Under the pieces are notes generated by a model. That model worked only from the letters and a program-made list of their open reading frames with translations. It searched no databases and was not told where the DNA came from. This document shows positions 26,063 through 38,132 of a stretch of 64,000 nt of DNA, one piece after another. The first letter of the stretch is position 1. Each line of letters starts with the position of its first letter. The position numbers were made by a program, and so were the translations under genes. The stretch comes from Daphnia pulex (lineage: Eukaryota > Arthropoda > Branchiopoda > Diplostraca > Daphniidae): the NCBI RefSeq assembly GCF_021134715.1, contig NC_060019.1, positions 8,556,001 through 8,620,000 of the forward strand. Direction: 5' to 3'.

Positions 26063-29000
26063 ATGGCACCAAAAACCCCGAGAACACCCCAGACTCCTTC
26101 GAAATTCGGAACCAAAGTCGAGTGGAAAAGTTGTGCCTCTTGTGCCTGCACTTTTGTCTTACGGGATTCACTTAGGCACGAAGCTGTCTGCTCTGTTTTA
26201 GCAAGCCAAGATTACTCAGACGCTGACGTCAACCATGGATTTGTGTTTAATAAACGACTCTGCGCAGTCCTTGACGATAAAACTTGCAAAGAATGCCTGC
26301 AACATGTGCACAAGTTACAAAAATCCCATGTTGCACTTGTTTCCCCCTCAGCCATGCAGTTGTGTGGGATCGTAATAGGATCTCACGTTGAAGTGGAGAC
26401 CTTTGATTCAAAGTCATCCATTTTTGTAGCTTGGCCTTGTTGCCATATCCCACCCTCATCAATTTTTATTGATCCTGAAAGTATGGGATATTTTTTACTC
26501 ACATAAACTTTACGAGGATTCTAATTTTCTTTCTAGTTCTTAGGGTGATATCCATGGACCAGCAAAAGAATCTTTACGTGTCTGCACCAAGCGAAAACAA
26601 GCACATAGCAGCAAAAGTGCACCTGAAAATTGCATTACGAGACAACCCCCCACTTGAAATCACCCAACTGGAAAATGTTTTTCTTCATCAGTTTGACAGT
26701 CATCTTTTGAGGAAAGGCAACCGCTTTGCTCTTAAACATCTAGGCAAAAAATGGTTGATTACTGTAGAGAAAGTGATTCGATCCGACAGCGACAGATCAA
26801 ATGACGATCTCTCAGCTGGAATGAGTTCATTAACGGTGGATGTCATCCAATCACGAGACTATTCACTGGTCCTTTCGAATACTAATATTTGTTTCGATGC
26901 ACCGAATGAGGTTTCCTCTGATCCTTCATTCGTAGAACTAAGTGACTTTGGTGGCGCCCACGATGTGGTCGAAGAGATAAAAAAGTTGTGCACAAGCGTC
27001 TTTCAAGCAACTAACCCATCAAAAAGTAACCAAGTAATCATGCCCAAAGATTACTGATATTGTTATTAACGAAAAAAAAAATTCTCTCTAGGCGTAGGTC
27101 CCAGAGGAATGCTCTTGTACGGACCCCCAGGAACGGGAAAGTCACTTTTAGTTCGTGCTGTGGCCGGCCACTTCAAAGTTCCCATGATTACCATTCAAGG
27201 TCCAGAGTTGTTCAGCAAGTACTACGGAGAAACCGAAGCACGACTAAGGGAAAAGTTTGAAGAAGCCATTAAAAAGTATGCCGATTAAAAATGCAGCTGC
27301 GATCGTAACGTTAATAGATGACCAAAAAATTTCTGTTTTTCTTTATTAGAGACTGTTGTATCATCTACTTGGACGAAATCGACTCTCTGTGTCCAAAAAG
27401 AGACTCTGGCTCATCATCTCATAGCGATCAGGAACGCCGGGTAGTTGCCACTTTACTTTCTATGATCGATTCCATCCCACCCCAAGCACGTGTCGTGATA
27501 ATTGGGGTATCAAGCCGGTAAAAAAAAAGAAATCTTTTGCTTTTAATGTTTACAAAATAGAGCACATAATCATAAAAACCTTGTTTATATCTTAAAGACC
27601 AGACGCATTAGATTCTGCTATGAGAAGACCCGGGCGATTGGATCGTGAATTGGAAATCCGAGCTCCAACTGTCGCCGAACGCAAAGACATTCTTAATGTT
27701 CTTCTCAGAAAGATTCCGCATCGCTTGGAAACCAAAGAAATCGACCATCTGGCTTCAATCACTCATGGTTTCGTCGGGGCAGATTTATCTCTCCTCTGCG
27801 CCGAAGCTTCGCTAGCTGCAGCAAAGCGCATCATATCCGGCCCCGGTAATCTGATTAAAATATGAAATTCCCCTTATTTCAGATTTTAACTTCTTTTCAA
27901 TCAACGTCGCTTATTTCAGCATCTACTGCCGAAGTTTTTCTGTTGGCCGAAGATACAAAACAGGCCTTACATTTAGTCAAACCGAGTGCAATGAGAGAAG
28001 TGCTGGTTGAAGTGCCAAACGTAAAATTTTTTCGAGTCGATTAGCCGTTCAAAAATGCAAAATTATTTAAATCTTTGTAGGTGCGTTGGACAGATATTGG
28101 AGGACAGGCTGAGTTGAAGCTCAAACTGAAACAAGCTGTCGAGTGGCCTTTGCGCTATCCGGAAGCTTTTCAACGACTTGGTGTCGAACCACCACGTGGA
28201 CTTTTAATGTTCGGACCCCCTGGCTGTTCGAAAACTATGATCGCCAAAGCTTTGGCCACGGAAAGTGGATTGAACTTTATCGCCGTCAAGGTACACACTT
28301 ATTTCTTACCTTTAGTTGAAGTGGTTCCGCGAAGACTGATGGTAAACATCTCAGGGCCCAGAGTTATTCAGCAAATGGGTGGGGGAATCTGAGAGGGCTG
28401 TCCGTGAAGTGTTTAGAAGAGCACGCCAAGTTGCTCCGGCGATCGTTTTTCTCGACGAACTGGATGCTCTGGGATCAGCCAGAGGTTCGGGCTCTACTTC
28501 AGCCGGTGTAGGAGATCGTGTGTTGGCCCAGCTGTTAACTGAAATGGATGGTATCGAGGCATTAAAGGACGTCACCGTTGTTGCTGCAACTAATCGACCC
28601 GACATGATTGACAAAGTAGAGTATTGAACTTTTGAATTTGTAAAAAGGACGACGATTCAGATCGAATTTACATTTAGGCACTGCTTCGACCAGGGCGTTT
28701 GGATCGCATCGTCTATGTATCTCTGCCGGATGAAGCTACGCGAAAAGAGATTCTACAGTTGAAATTCAACAATATGCCTATCCATCCTGAAGTTTCATTG
28801 GATTGGCTTGTATCAAATACAAGTGGATATTCGGGAGCTGAGGTTTTTTAACAATATTTTAACATATTCAAAGCAAACACTATGGATTACATTAAAATTT
28901 TCTTTACAGGTGACCGCTGTGTGCAACGAGGCAGCTTTAAGAGCATTAGAGGAAGATATTGAAGCCAAACAAATCTGTAGGCGTCATTTTGATTTTTCCT

Positions 29001-29086
29001 TATCAGTTGTAACGCCTCGCATTACATCAGAGACCGTGAATTTTTACGAGAATTATGTCAAAGAAAGTGGTTTACACGCCATATGA
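26063..29086 (+). CDS. SPATA5: SPATA5 / AFG2A tandem AAA+ ATPase
   Basis: AAA+ ATPase of the Afg2/Drg1 type. In yeast Drg1 extracts Rlp24 from pre-60S ribosomes; human SPATA5 works in a complex on 60S maturation. Ten exons close in phase: 26063-26480, 26537-27025, 27092-27275, 27350-27517, 27598-27845, 27920-28020, 28081-28290, 28355-28615, 28678-28842 and 28910-29086; 806 aa (human 893). The N-domain comes first, with CASCACTF near residue 24. D1 has Walker A GPPGTGKS, pore loop KYYGE and Walker [10 protein letters not shown]2 has Walker A GPPGCSKT, pore loop KWVGE, Walker B IVFLDELD and RPGRLDR. The C-terminal ending [14 protein letters not shown] matches SPATA5. The Cys-Ser pair in the D2 P-loop is typical of this subfamily and separates it from VCP and NVL. 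The CAG acceptor at 27919 is used because the earlier one gives an unrelated frame. Confidence 0.93.
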
Positions 29087-29102
29087 TCTGGTTCACGAAT
29101 GA

Positions 29103-29108
29103 AATAAA
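29103..29108 (+). terminator. SPATA5 poly(A) signal
   Basis: AATAAA 17 bp after the SPATA5 stop codon, in the expected place for a compact 3' UTR. Confidence 0.5.
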
Positions 29109-29329
29109 AAGAAAACACGTAAAAATTCATACGCCTTCTATTTTCCTCGATATCAGTTTAGGATAAAGAAGGAGGACATGCAGGCTAATTAACTCTATAC
29201 AACTTATGGGCGATGGCGAGAAAAGTCGTTAAGAAAGGAAGTGAGATTCCTTTGGTTATTACAAATGTAGTGGACGGAATGAAATTATTTGGAACGGTTT
29301 AAAGAATTTGAGAGATCTGCAAAACAAAA

Positions 29330-30163
29330 TCAGACCACTTGTGCAGTTGAGACTGTGCTGTGTGGTGTCGTTGGTCTCGATCCAGCAATAGATTGCGTCA
29401 TGTTGAGACTACTCATTGTGCCCATACGTAAATGAGCCAGGTCTTCAAGTTTCGTTAAGTCACTTAACTCTAAATAAAGAGAATATACGATGACCCAACC
29501 CAAAGCCCCGAGTAAAATAAAAGCGACCCAAAACAGGCACATAGCAATATGATAACCGAATATCATGTCGTTAACAACCGATGCAAAAATAATAGCGATG
29601 GTACGCCAAACAAAAAATACGCCGGAGGCAAACAGCCATGGAACCATTTCCTTTTCAATCTCTTTGCGAAGAGCCTTGAGCAGGATGCAGCTAGTCACAA
29701 ACAGAGCCACTGCAGCGATGGCAGAAAACAAGGCAAACACAATCAGAGTGTTACGGACATTACCATTGCCAACATACACAAATTGAAAGCTCATGATGTA
29801 GTAACCATAGTGGGTGACTCCAGGTTTGGTCATTCCCAGACAGTAAATATCTAGCACTGCTGTTGCAATGGTGAACAGGCTAATCACCTAACAAACAAAT
29901 GAAATATCCATTAAGAGAAGGCTGATTTCAGACAAACGTAAAAAATAATTTCCTACCAATGAGAAAATGGCTGTTATCATAGATCCAGTCTGAATATCAG
30001 TAAAAAATGCATCTTGCAATATGGGCTTTTTATACCAAGCTACTCGTAAAGACTTCATGGACCTGGACATAGTCCTGGTTGTGCTGGCATAAGAGTAGAT
30101 TGAGCTTGCACCACCCAAACTCGGGGTTCTAGTTCTTCCTTGCCTGCCTTGTTGAGCCTGCAT
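29330..30163 (-). CDS. Four-transmembrane protein, possibly DUF4728/pasiflora-like
   Basis: I do not recognise this protein with certainty. Two exons close in phase: 30163-29957 and 29887-29330, 254 aa from the MQAQQG start; an in-frame ATG at 30211 would add 16 residues, but a splice acceptor-like TCTAG lies between the two. The N-terminus is Ser/Thr/Arg-rich (SIYSYASTTRTMSRSMKSLR). Four hydrophobic helices follow: GSMITAIFSLVISLFTIATA, NTLIVFALFSAIAAVALFV, the PWLFASGVFFVWRTIAIIFA region and YHIAMCLFWVAFILLGALGW. The cytoplasmic tail is polar and ends in HSTVSTAQVV. This topology and size resemble arthropod DUF4728 proteins such as the pasiflora septate-junction proteins, but MARVEL or LAPTM-type proteins are alternatives. 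It converges with SPATA5. Confidence 0.6.
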
Positions 30164-31126
30164 TTTTGATTCTTGAGATTCTGACGTCGAAAAGTAAAAA
30201 CTAGAATCCAAGAAAAGGGGAGAACCAATTAGAGCATGTAAAACAGATGCAATTGGTAGTAAAATGCTATGTTAATGTATGGGTTTTTTAACAAAAAATT
30301 ATACTATCTATAATTTTCTAGTTTGAATAAAAATTCTTACGATTAAAAGAATAATTGGTTTTTGTCACAGAAGACGGAGACAAATACAAAATGTCTTTAC
30401 TATTTTAATATTATTCACCTGGAGAAAGGTGTAAGGCGTGGCTGTGAAAAAAACAAGACGGTTGTTGTGATTGCTGGGCTACTTCACTCAGGTGGTTGTT
30501 CAAAAAGAAACAAATGAAAGACGGTGAGCGTCACGCGAGCTCATTCAGCCATTGAGCCATACAGGAATGCAGGATACAGAGCCATAGTTTTAGCTTTTTT
30601 TAGAGATACCACATACCAGCGGCTTCGTCCACTTGCGATTATGAAGCTTATTATTATATCTGTCTGAACTCTGAAGCTAGTTTAAGTTGATGACATGTCT
30701 GGTGCTTGAAATAACAATCCCATTCTTGATCGACATGAAAATAATAGATATGACATAGATATGACATAGATAATGGGGTATAATACTGTCCACACTCTAG
30801 GACTCGCTTGAATTACCTTGGAATATTATTGAAAATCGCTTTTAGCCACTATATAATCGTAATACCAATATGTAAGTAACGTCAAAAATATGTATAAATC
30901 CATGCGTCACTCTAGTCAAAAGACAAAATATGATTGACACCGTGTCATAATCAAACAAGGGAAAAAACCCACTATGGAAGTTAATCTCTTCTTGAGATAA
31001 GACTCATTATAAACACAGTGATCAATTTTCAGTTCAGTCGTAACATCACTGTGCATCGATAATAGTTGTACTGTCCCCTAGACATTTATTTTAAAGCAGT
31101 TTGAAGTATTAATAATAATTGTAGGG
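30164..31126. other. Intergenic, divergent promoters of the 4-TM gene and SLC36-A
   Basis: Nearly 1 kb between divergently transcribed genes; A/T-rich, with no supported reading frame. The likely 5' UTR exon of SLC36-A ends just before its ATG at 31127. Confidence 0.45.
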
Positions 31127-33181
31127 ATGGTGGAAAAACATGAGGAAGATACAAGTAGTAGTGACAGCAATTCAACAGAAATTCCAATTCCATTGGAAGA
31201 TTTATCACTAAACAAAAATAGTCAAATAAGTCAAGATGCAGAATGGGTTTCCGGTCAGGCTATTACGCCCGTCGTCAAAGAACAAAAAAAATTCCAACCT
31301 ATTTCGTAAAAATTTGCTACAATTCAAACGCCGCTTTTGATGTATAAATCACATTGTCTGGTAGGAATTTCGAAACCATGGCTCATTTACTTAAGGGAAA
31401 CATCGGTACCGGCATTTTTGCAATGCCTTCGGCTTTTCTCAATTCCGGAATTTGGGTTGGTAGCGTGTTACTTCCCGTCATGGCAATTATTTGCACTCAC
31501 TGTAAGTCATACAAAAAATCATTTGGCCCTTTTCAAGACTGATTTCTCATTATTTCTTACAGGTATGCAAATGTTGGTAAGTATGCTGATGAATAATAAT
31601 GGTTGAAATATTAATTACGCATACTTAATCGTTCTTATAGGTCAAATCGGCGGCCGTCATGAAAAAACGAGAGGGCGATTTTTCTATTTCCTATGCTGAC
31701 GTAGCAGAAACCGCTTGCAAAACCAGCAGTAATCCTAAATATGCGAAATACGCAAGAGCTTTCAGGTAGAGAGTGCATAACATTTTGAAAAAAATTACAA
31801 GAAATATTCAAAAGTATTGTTCTTGAAATTCCATTTTAGTATAACGATCAACGTTTTCATTTGCATTACGCAATTTGGTTTTTGTTGCGTCTACTTGGTG
31901 TTTACGAGCACCAATTTGCAACAGGTAATAAACGAATGTTCGTATAATTCAAGATGAAATAATCAATCAACATTTACGTTAGGTGGTTGAATATTATGCA
32001 GAGCTAGGATGGGATGTGCGCATTTACATGTGCTTTCTGACCATTCCGCTAATCTTCTTGAACTGGATCCGCAACCTAAAACTATTAGCGCCCGTTTCGC
32101 TAGTTGCAAATGTGTTGCAAATGTCGAGTATTGTTGTCGTGTTCTATTACATCTTTCGAGATCCTCTCCCGCCCGTTAGCTCTGTCCCAGCGTTCGGAAG
32201 TTGGGGAGGACTTCCCTTGTTCTTTGGAACAACAGTATTCACGTTCGAAGGAATTGCATTAGTACTGCCATTGCAAAAGGACATGCGTCGTCCATGGGAT
32301 TTTAAAGGATGGACTGGAATTCTCAACACCGGAATGGTTATTGTGACATGCATCTATATCGCCATGGGTTTCTATGGTAAAACACGAATAAGCAAATCTG
32401 GCGATATTGAACATTCAAACATTTTAACGCATTTTGCAGGTTATTTGCAATACGGTGACGACATTTTAGGAAGCATTACGCTTAATCTACCACAGGATGA
32501 AGTGTGAGTTCACTGAAACATCGTGCAAAATCATTTTTGATTGATTAACTTTGTTTTCATTTTTGTAGGTTGGCGCAAGTGGTGAAAATTCTTTTAGTCA
32601 TTGCTATTTGCGGAAACTATGCAATGTAATTTTTCTCCTTCTTCTTTGGAGTGTGTTTTAATTTTAAAATGTAATATTTTCTACAAAATCGACCGTTAAC
32701 AGGCAATTCTATGTCCCGATTCCGATTATGTGGCCGACTTTGTCAAAATACGCAGCCCGATACACAAGCAATGACCTAGCAGCCGAATATATGTTTCGGA
32801 CATTCATGGTTCTAGTTACATGTAAGTTGCAATTAAAACAAGCGCATTGGATGTTTAATAATTAATTTTCTCTCTAGTGCTTCTGGCAGCAGCCATCCCC
32901 AAAATCGATTTGTTCATTTCACTCGTAGGAGCATTTGGCAGCTCTTTTCTGGTAATTTTGTGAACTCGTATTAAAAAGCCCGGCATGTTCCAACCAATTT
33001 TTATTTCTGTCAGGCGCTTATTTTCCCACCGATACTTGAATACGTCACCTACGCTCCCAACATAAGCAAGATAACCATCACCAAAGAAATTCTAATTCTC
33101 CTCTTTGGAGTCATCGGTTTCGCAACTGGTACTTACGCCGCCATTCTAGCGATTGTTCAAGAATTCAGCGGAACGGAATAA
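31127..33181 (+). CDS. SLC36 proton-coupled amino-acid transporter, copy A
   Basis: First of four tandem pathetic-like SLC36 (PAT) genes, which export small amino acids from lysosomes or take them up at the plasma membrane by proton symport. Eleven exons close in phase: 31127-31305, 31365-31501, 31563-31576, 31641-31765, 31840-31924, 31983-32376, 32440-32503, 32569-32625, 32703-32821, 32878-32951 and 33014-33181; 471 aa. A polar N-terminal tail ends in QPIS, followed by the family entry motif [20 protein letters not shown]. Later landmarks are FGFCCVYLVF, IPLIFLNWIRNLKLLAPVS, LPLFFGTTVFTFEGI, QKDMRRPWDF and QFYVPIPIMWP. The Aa_trans fold has about eleven helices. Exon 3 is only 14 nt. An AATAAA lies at 33245. 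Copy B is its closest relative in the array. Confidence 0.9.
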
Positions 33182-33514
33182 TAAATTGATCAATTCAATC
33201 CAAAACGTTTGTCAAGGATTTGCGGATGTATAAAATATCAATAAAATAAATAAAAAACAAATTTAATCCTACCCAATGTAAATGTGTCGTTCAGTACATT
33301 TGTCGTTTCTTTCGACATTGAAAGATAACAAAAACAAAAAATTAATCCTTGGCAAATAATGATAATGTCACGTCAACGTCACAATGATGAATCTGTCAGT
33401 CGTCAACAATCTCGACCCAGTAAAAGTAGGCTCCCTACCACAGACTGAAACTGTTTTTTTTAACTAAAGAGCTTTTGAAAATAAAACTTCAACAAAAATA
33501 TTTCGATTTGCAGG
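33182..33514 (+). other. Spacer between SLC36-A and SLC36-B
   Basis: The 333-bp spacer contains the copy A poly(A) signal AATAAA at 33245-33250 and the presumed short promoter and 5' UTR of copy B. A CAG splice acceptor sits directly before the copy B start codon. Confidence 0.5.
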
Positions 33515-35584
33515 ATGGAAGAAAAACAAGGAGAGGTTAGCAGTAACAGTGAAGTGGTGACAGAAATTCCGCTTGAAGATTTATCGCCAGTCAAGACTGA
33601 CGCCAAACGTGAGAGTGTCGAATCGAATAATGTCAAATCTAAAGATGCAGAAGTGGCTGCAACACCAGAAAAAAAACTCCAGACTATTTCGTAATATTTT
33701 TTTGTTTTAATTCGAATATAAAATATATTTTCTTTAACTAATGAGAACACGTTTGATAGAAACTTTGAGACGATGGCTCATTTATTAAAAGGAAATATCG
33801 GCACAGGAATCTTTTCCCTGCCTTCTGCTTTCAAAAATTCTGGACTTTGGGTTGGATTTGGGATGTTTCCATTCATAGCAATCGTTTGCGTTCACTGTAA
33901 GTTTCAATACGTGAAAAAGGTCCTGATTTTTTTCAAACAAAATATAATTCTTCTTACAGGTATGCAGATGTTGGTAATTAAATAGGAATGCTTACGATTG
34001 ATATGATTTTATCCCATTCGCTTGCAACGGTAAAATTGCCAATAATTTTTACATTCAGGTAAATGCAGCAGCCGTCATGAAAAAAAGAGACCCAAAATTT
34101 TCACTGTCATATGCGGGCACAGCTGAAATGGCTTGCCTCACAGGTGCACCTCAATTTAAAAAATATGCGCGCGCATTCAGGTTTGAAAACTTGCAAAAAT
34201 TTTTCATTTGAAATATTCCTATCTGCAAAATCATTTACAGCATAACAGTCAACGTGTTTATTTGCCTAAAACACTTTGGCGCTTGCGTTGTTTACTTGGT
34301 GTTCACAAGTACTAATTTGCAAGCGGTAAGAGTGTGCTAGAAACGAAAAACATTTACAGTCTAATGGAATAAATATATTTGAACTAGGTGATCGAAGAAT
34401 ATACAGAGATAAGATGGGATGTCCGAATTTACATGTGCATACTCGCGATTCCGCTAATCTTCTTAAACTGGATTCGTAACCTTAAACTGTTAGCGCCCGT
34501 TTCGATGGTTGCAAATGTTTTGCAAATGTCGAGTATTGTTGTCGTGTTCTATTACATCTTTCGAGATCCTCTCCCGCCCGTTAGCTCTGTCCCTGCATTT
34601 GGCAGTTGGGGCGGTCTACCATTATTTTTCGGCACAGCCATCTTCTCGCTAGAAACGATCACTTTGGTTTTGCCATTGCAAAAGGACATGCGTCGCCCAT
34701 GGGATTTTAAAGGCTGGACCGGAATCCTCAATACTGGAATGTCAATTGTAACTTGCATCTACATTGCCATGGGTTTTTTTGGTAAAATTCAACTGAACAG
34801 TATTACGATTGGTATTTTATGCTGACATTTTACGCGGCTTCTACAGGTTATTTGCGATACGGAGAAAATATTGAAGGAAGCATTACACTCAATCTACCAC
34901 CGGATGAAGTGTGAGTTCACTGAAACATAGCGCGACAACATTTTGGATTGATGATGACTTTTGTTTTCATTTATAGGTTGGCGCAAGTGGTGAAAATTCT
35001 TTTGGTCATTGCAATATGCGGAAACTATGCCGTGTAAGTTAAATTAACCTAGCTAATTATTTGTGAGAAATTCTTTTGAAAAATCGATCGTGCAGGCAAT
35101 TCTACGTCCCGATTCCGATTATGTGGCCTGGTTTGACAAAACACGCAGCACGGATCATAAAGAATGACCTAGCAGCAGAGTACATGTTTCGGACATTTAT
35201 GGTCTTAGTTACGTGTAAGTATAAGTACAGAAGAATGGAAGAATCCTATGAAATAGATTATAACATTTTTTTTTGTTGTTTCAGTGCTATTGGCTGCAGC
35301 CATCCCCAAAATTGACTTGGTGGTCTCGCTTGTTGGAGCAGTTACTGGCACATTTTTGGTGATATTATAAAAATATGAGCAAGTCAATTATGTAAATTAA
35401 ATCAAAATGTTTTTCACAGGCGCTCATCCTTCCTCCAATCCTTGAGTACGTCACCCTCGCTCCTAACATCAGCAAGCAAATGTTGACGAAGGATATCGTG
35501 ATTCTTATCTTCGGAATTATTGGTTTTATAACCGGGACTTACTCCACTATTTTGGCCATTGTCAATAGCGCACAGGAGGCCTGA
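33515..35584 (+). CDS. SLC36 proton-coupled amino-acid transporter, copy B
   Basis: Second tandem SLC36 paralogue with the same 11-exon architecture as copy A: 33515-33690, 33760-33896, 33960-33973, 34059-34180, 34241-34325, 34388-34781, 34847-34910, 34977-35033, 35096-35214, 35285-35358 and 35420-35584; phases close, 468 aa. Family motifs are intact ([43 protein letters not shown]). One difference from copy A is in the helix after LPLFFGT, where the usual FEGI reads LETI; this glutamate-glycine pair sits in a conserved helix, so substrate or coupling behaviour could differ. A 74-nt stretch of the long exon is identical to copy A, and intron 7 starts with the same 18 bases. AATAAA at 35662. 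Same transcriptional direction, 333 bp after copy A. Confidence 0.9.
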
Positions 35585-36003
35585 GAAAATTCGAAGCAAA
35601 AGAAACGTTTTCATTTCCAAGATTTTCTTTTGTGAGTTACCAGCTGTTTTAGTTTCGTCAAAATAAACAGTTGCTTCAAAACTTTTGAAACTTCACTTTT
35701 ATTTTTCCAATATTGATAAACATCTGAATGTTTATGCGACTTGTTAAAAAGATTTAAAACATAATAAAGACATCGCTGGAACGTTTGTCCCAACGCAATT
35801 CAAAAAAGGGGAAAACCAGATAATACGGGGCCAATCTTTTAGCAGAAAAAAATTCTTCGAAAGATAAAAGTATCGTCGGCGAAACAAAACGCCAAATTTT
35901 AGAGGGCATTAGAATTGGAAATTACAGCCATCTTTTTTTAGTTTTCAACAGACAGAAGTACAGTGTCAGAGCTAGAAGACTTCTCGATTCGTAGTCTAGC
36001 AGA
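35585..36003 (+). other. Spacer between SLC36-B and SLC36-C
   Basis: About 420 bp with the copy B poly(A) signal (AATAAA, 35662-35667) and the presumed promoter and 5' UTR of copy C. No reading frame of interest. Confidence 0.5.
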
Positions 36004-38132
36004 ATGTCTTCAACAGAACGCGAGGATCAAACCATTAGTGAAAGCATGATACCTTTGCTGGAAACAACTAACAAATCCAAAGAAGATTCAGCAGAAAAAA
36101 CCACATCACTATTACCAGTTACAGTCATCAGAGATGAAAGTTTCCGACCCATTTCGTAAATAAAATTCAATTGAAATTTCATTAATGCTTAAGTGAAAAA
36201 TTAAATTTGAAAGGAATTTCGAGACGATGCTTCATTTGTTGAAAGGAAATATCGGCACGGGACTTTTCGCTATGCCAAGTATTGCATGACTAATAAAAAT
36301 TTAATCAATGCATAAAAAAAACATTTTTGTCTAAACAAACAAGGTGCGTTTCGTAATTCAGGATTGTGGACGGGAACTGTCTTGACGATCATTACAGCCT
36401 TCATATGCACCCATTGTAAACATATTTTAATCAATCCACGATGTAATTACTGAACATTTCCTTTTTCCCATTTCCCAGGCATGCACATTTTGGTATCTAA
36501 CGTTTAGTCTGTACATACGAATTGCAAAAGACTAACATTAGAAAAACGACAAATGGGTTCCGCATTATTTAACAGGTAAAAACAGGCCTAATCGTGAAAG
36601 AGAGAAGAGGCTACGAAATAGCTGTTCCTTATGCCGAGGTAGCAGAAATCGCCTTTCAAACAGGGTCGCAAAGATTTGTAAAACACGCCAAATTAGCAAG
36701 GTTCACATTATAAAAAAGCATCTTCAATAAATCTAATATTGTTAGATTATTTCAACAGGATTTCGGTCAATGTTTTCATCTGCGTCAGCCAGTTGGGTTT
36801 CTGTTGCGTCTACTTGGTGTTTGCCAGCACCAATTTGAAACAGGTATGACCAATCAAAAGCACGTTATCCAATCAACGAATAATACCCTGTTACATTGTC
36901 ATAATCCAGGTTGTTGATTATTACGCACCGAATTTACAGTGGGACGTCCGCGTATTCATGTGCCTAGTCACTTTTCCTCTGATCTTTCTCAATTGGCTAC
37001 GTGATTTGAAGCTCATGGCGCCAGTCTCATTCCTGGCTAATGTCCTACAATCAGTCAGCATCGTGATTGTGTTTTACTACATAACTCGAGATGGTTTACC
37101 GCCTCTCAATTCCAAGCCAGCTTTCAACGACTGGGTCGGACTTTCACTCTTCTTTGGAACTGTCGTTTTCTCGTTCGAAGGCATCGGCCTTATCTTGCCC
37201 ATTCAAAAAGATATGCGTCATCCGCGGGATTTCGAAGGGTGGAATGGAATCCTGAACGTAGGAATGGTTCTCGTGACTTGTCTGGAATTGGCGATGGGTT
37301 TTTATGGTCTTTCTTCGCTCGTAACAATATCGAAACACATGCATCATCACTCCCCCCCCCCCTTTCTTTAGGTTATCTCAAATATGGAGCTGCCATTGAG
37401 GGATCCATTACACTTAATCTCCCCCAAGACGAGATGTGCGTGTTTTTTCTTTCTGCTTTTTTGTTTCTCAAATATTATGACACGCAATCACTCTCCATTT
37501 AATTATCAAAATCCTCCCTATTCTATTACAGATTGGCCAGGTTGGTGAAAGTTTTTATGGTTTTCGCCATTTTTGGAAGTTATACCATGTAAGTATCCTC
37601 CCTGCCTATTTCTTGATTTTTGGTAATCACGCGAAAAATGTCATAGTTTACGACGTTGTACAGGCAGTTTTACGTCCCCATCCCGATACTGTGGCCCGTT
37701 TTGGAGAAGAACGTAGCAGCGTTCAATAAACATCCGCTCGTGTTCGAACTCATCTTCCGAACTGTATTGGTTCTGGTGACTTGTGAGTACAAAATCGAAT
37801 TCCTAAGTGTGTCAACTAACTAATATTTCCCCAACGCATCAAAAGTGACCTTGGCGGCAGCAATTCCTCATTTAGATTTGTACATTTCGCTTGTCGGAGC
37901 ATTCGGAGGATCATTTTTGGTAAACAATTTAAGTCATTATCTAACCGGCATAGAAATTAACGGCTAAAAACGACAGGCTTTAATCTTTCCACCGATACTG
38001 GACATTGTCACACACTGGCCGCATGTCAGCTATACGGTCATCACCAAGAATTTTCTGATTGTAATTTTTGGCTTGACTGGCTTTACATCCGGCACATACG
38101 CCTCCGTCAAAGAAATTTTATCGACATACTGA
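36004..38132 (+). CDS. SLC36 proton-coupled amino-acid transporter, copy C
   Basis: Third tandem SLC36 paralogue, more diverged from A and B. Twelve exons close in phase: 36004-36155, 36214-36278, 36344-36415, 36479-36492, 36576-36700, 36759-36843, 36910-37306, 37372-37435, 37532-37588, 37664-37782, 37846-37919 and 37977-38132; 459 aa. The entry motif is [20 protein letters not shown], with Ala replaced by Leu after the Met. LPLFFGT is replaced by LSLFFGTVVFSFEGIG. Copy C has one more intron than A and B, splitting the first helix right after the FAMP motif. The donor at 37307 reads GTCTTT, a weak site, but it is fixed by homology because the next exon begins GTTATCTC. The polar N-terminal tail is short and ends FRPIS. 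Confidence 0.88.
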
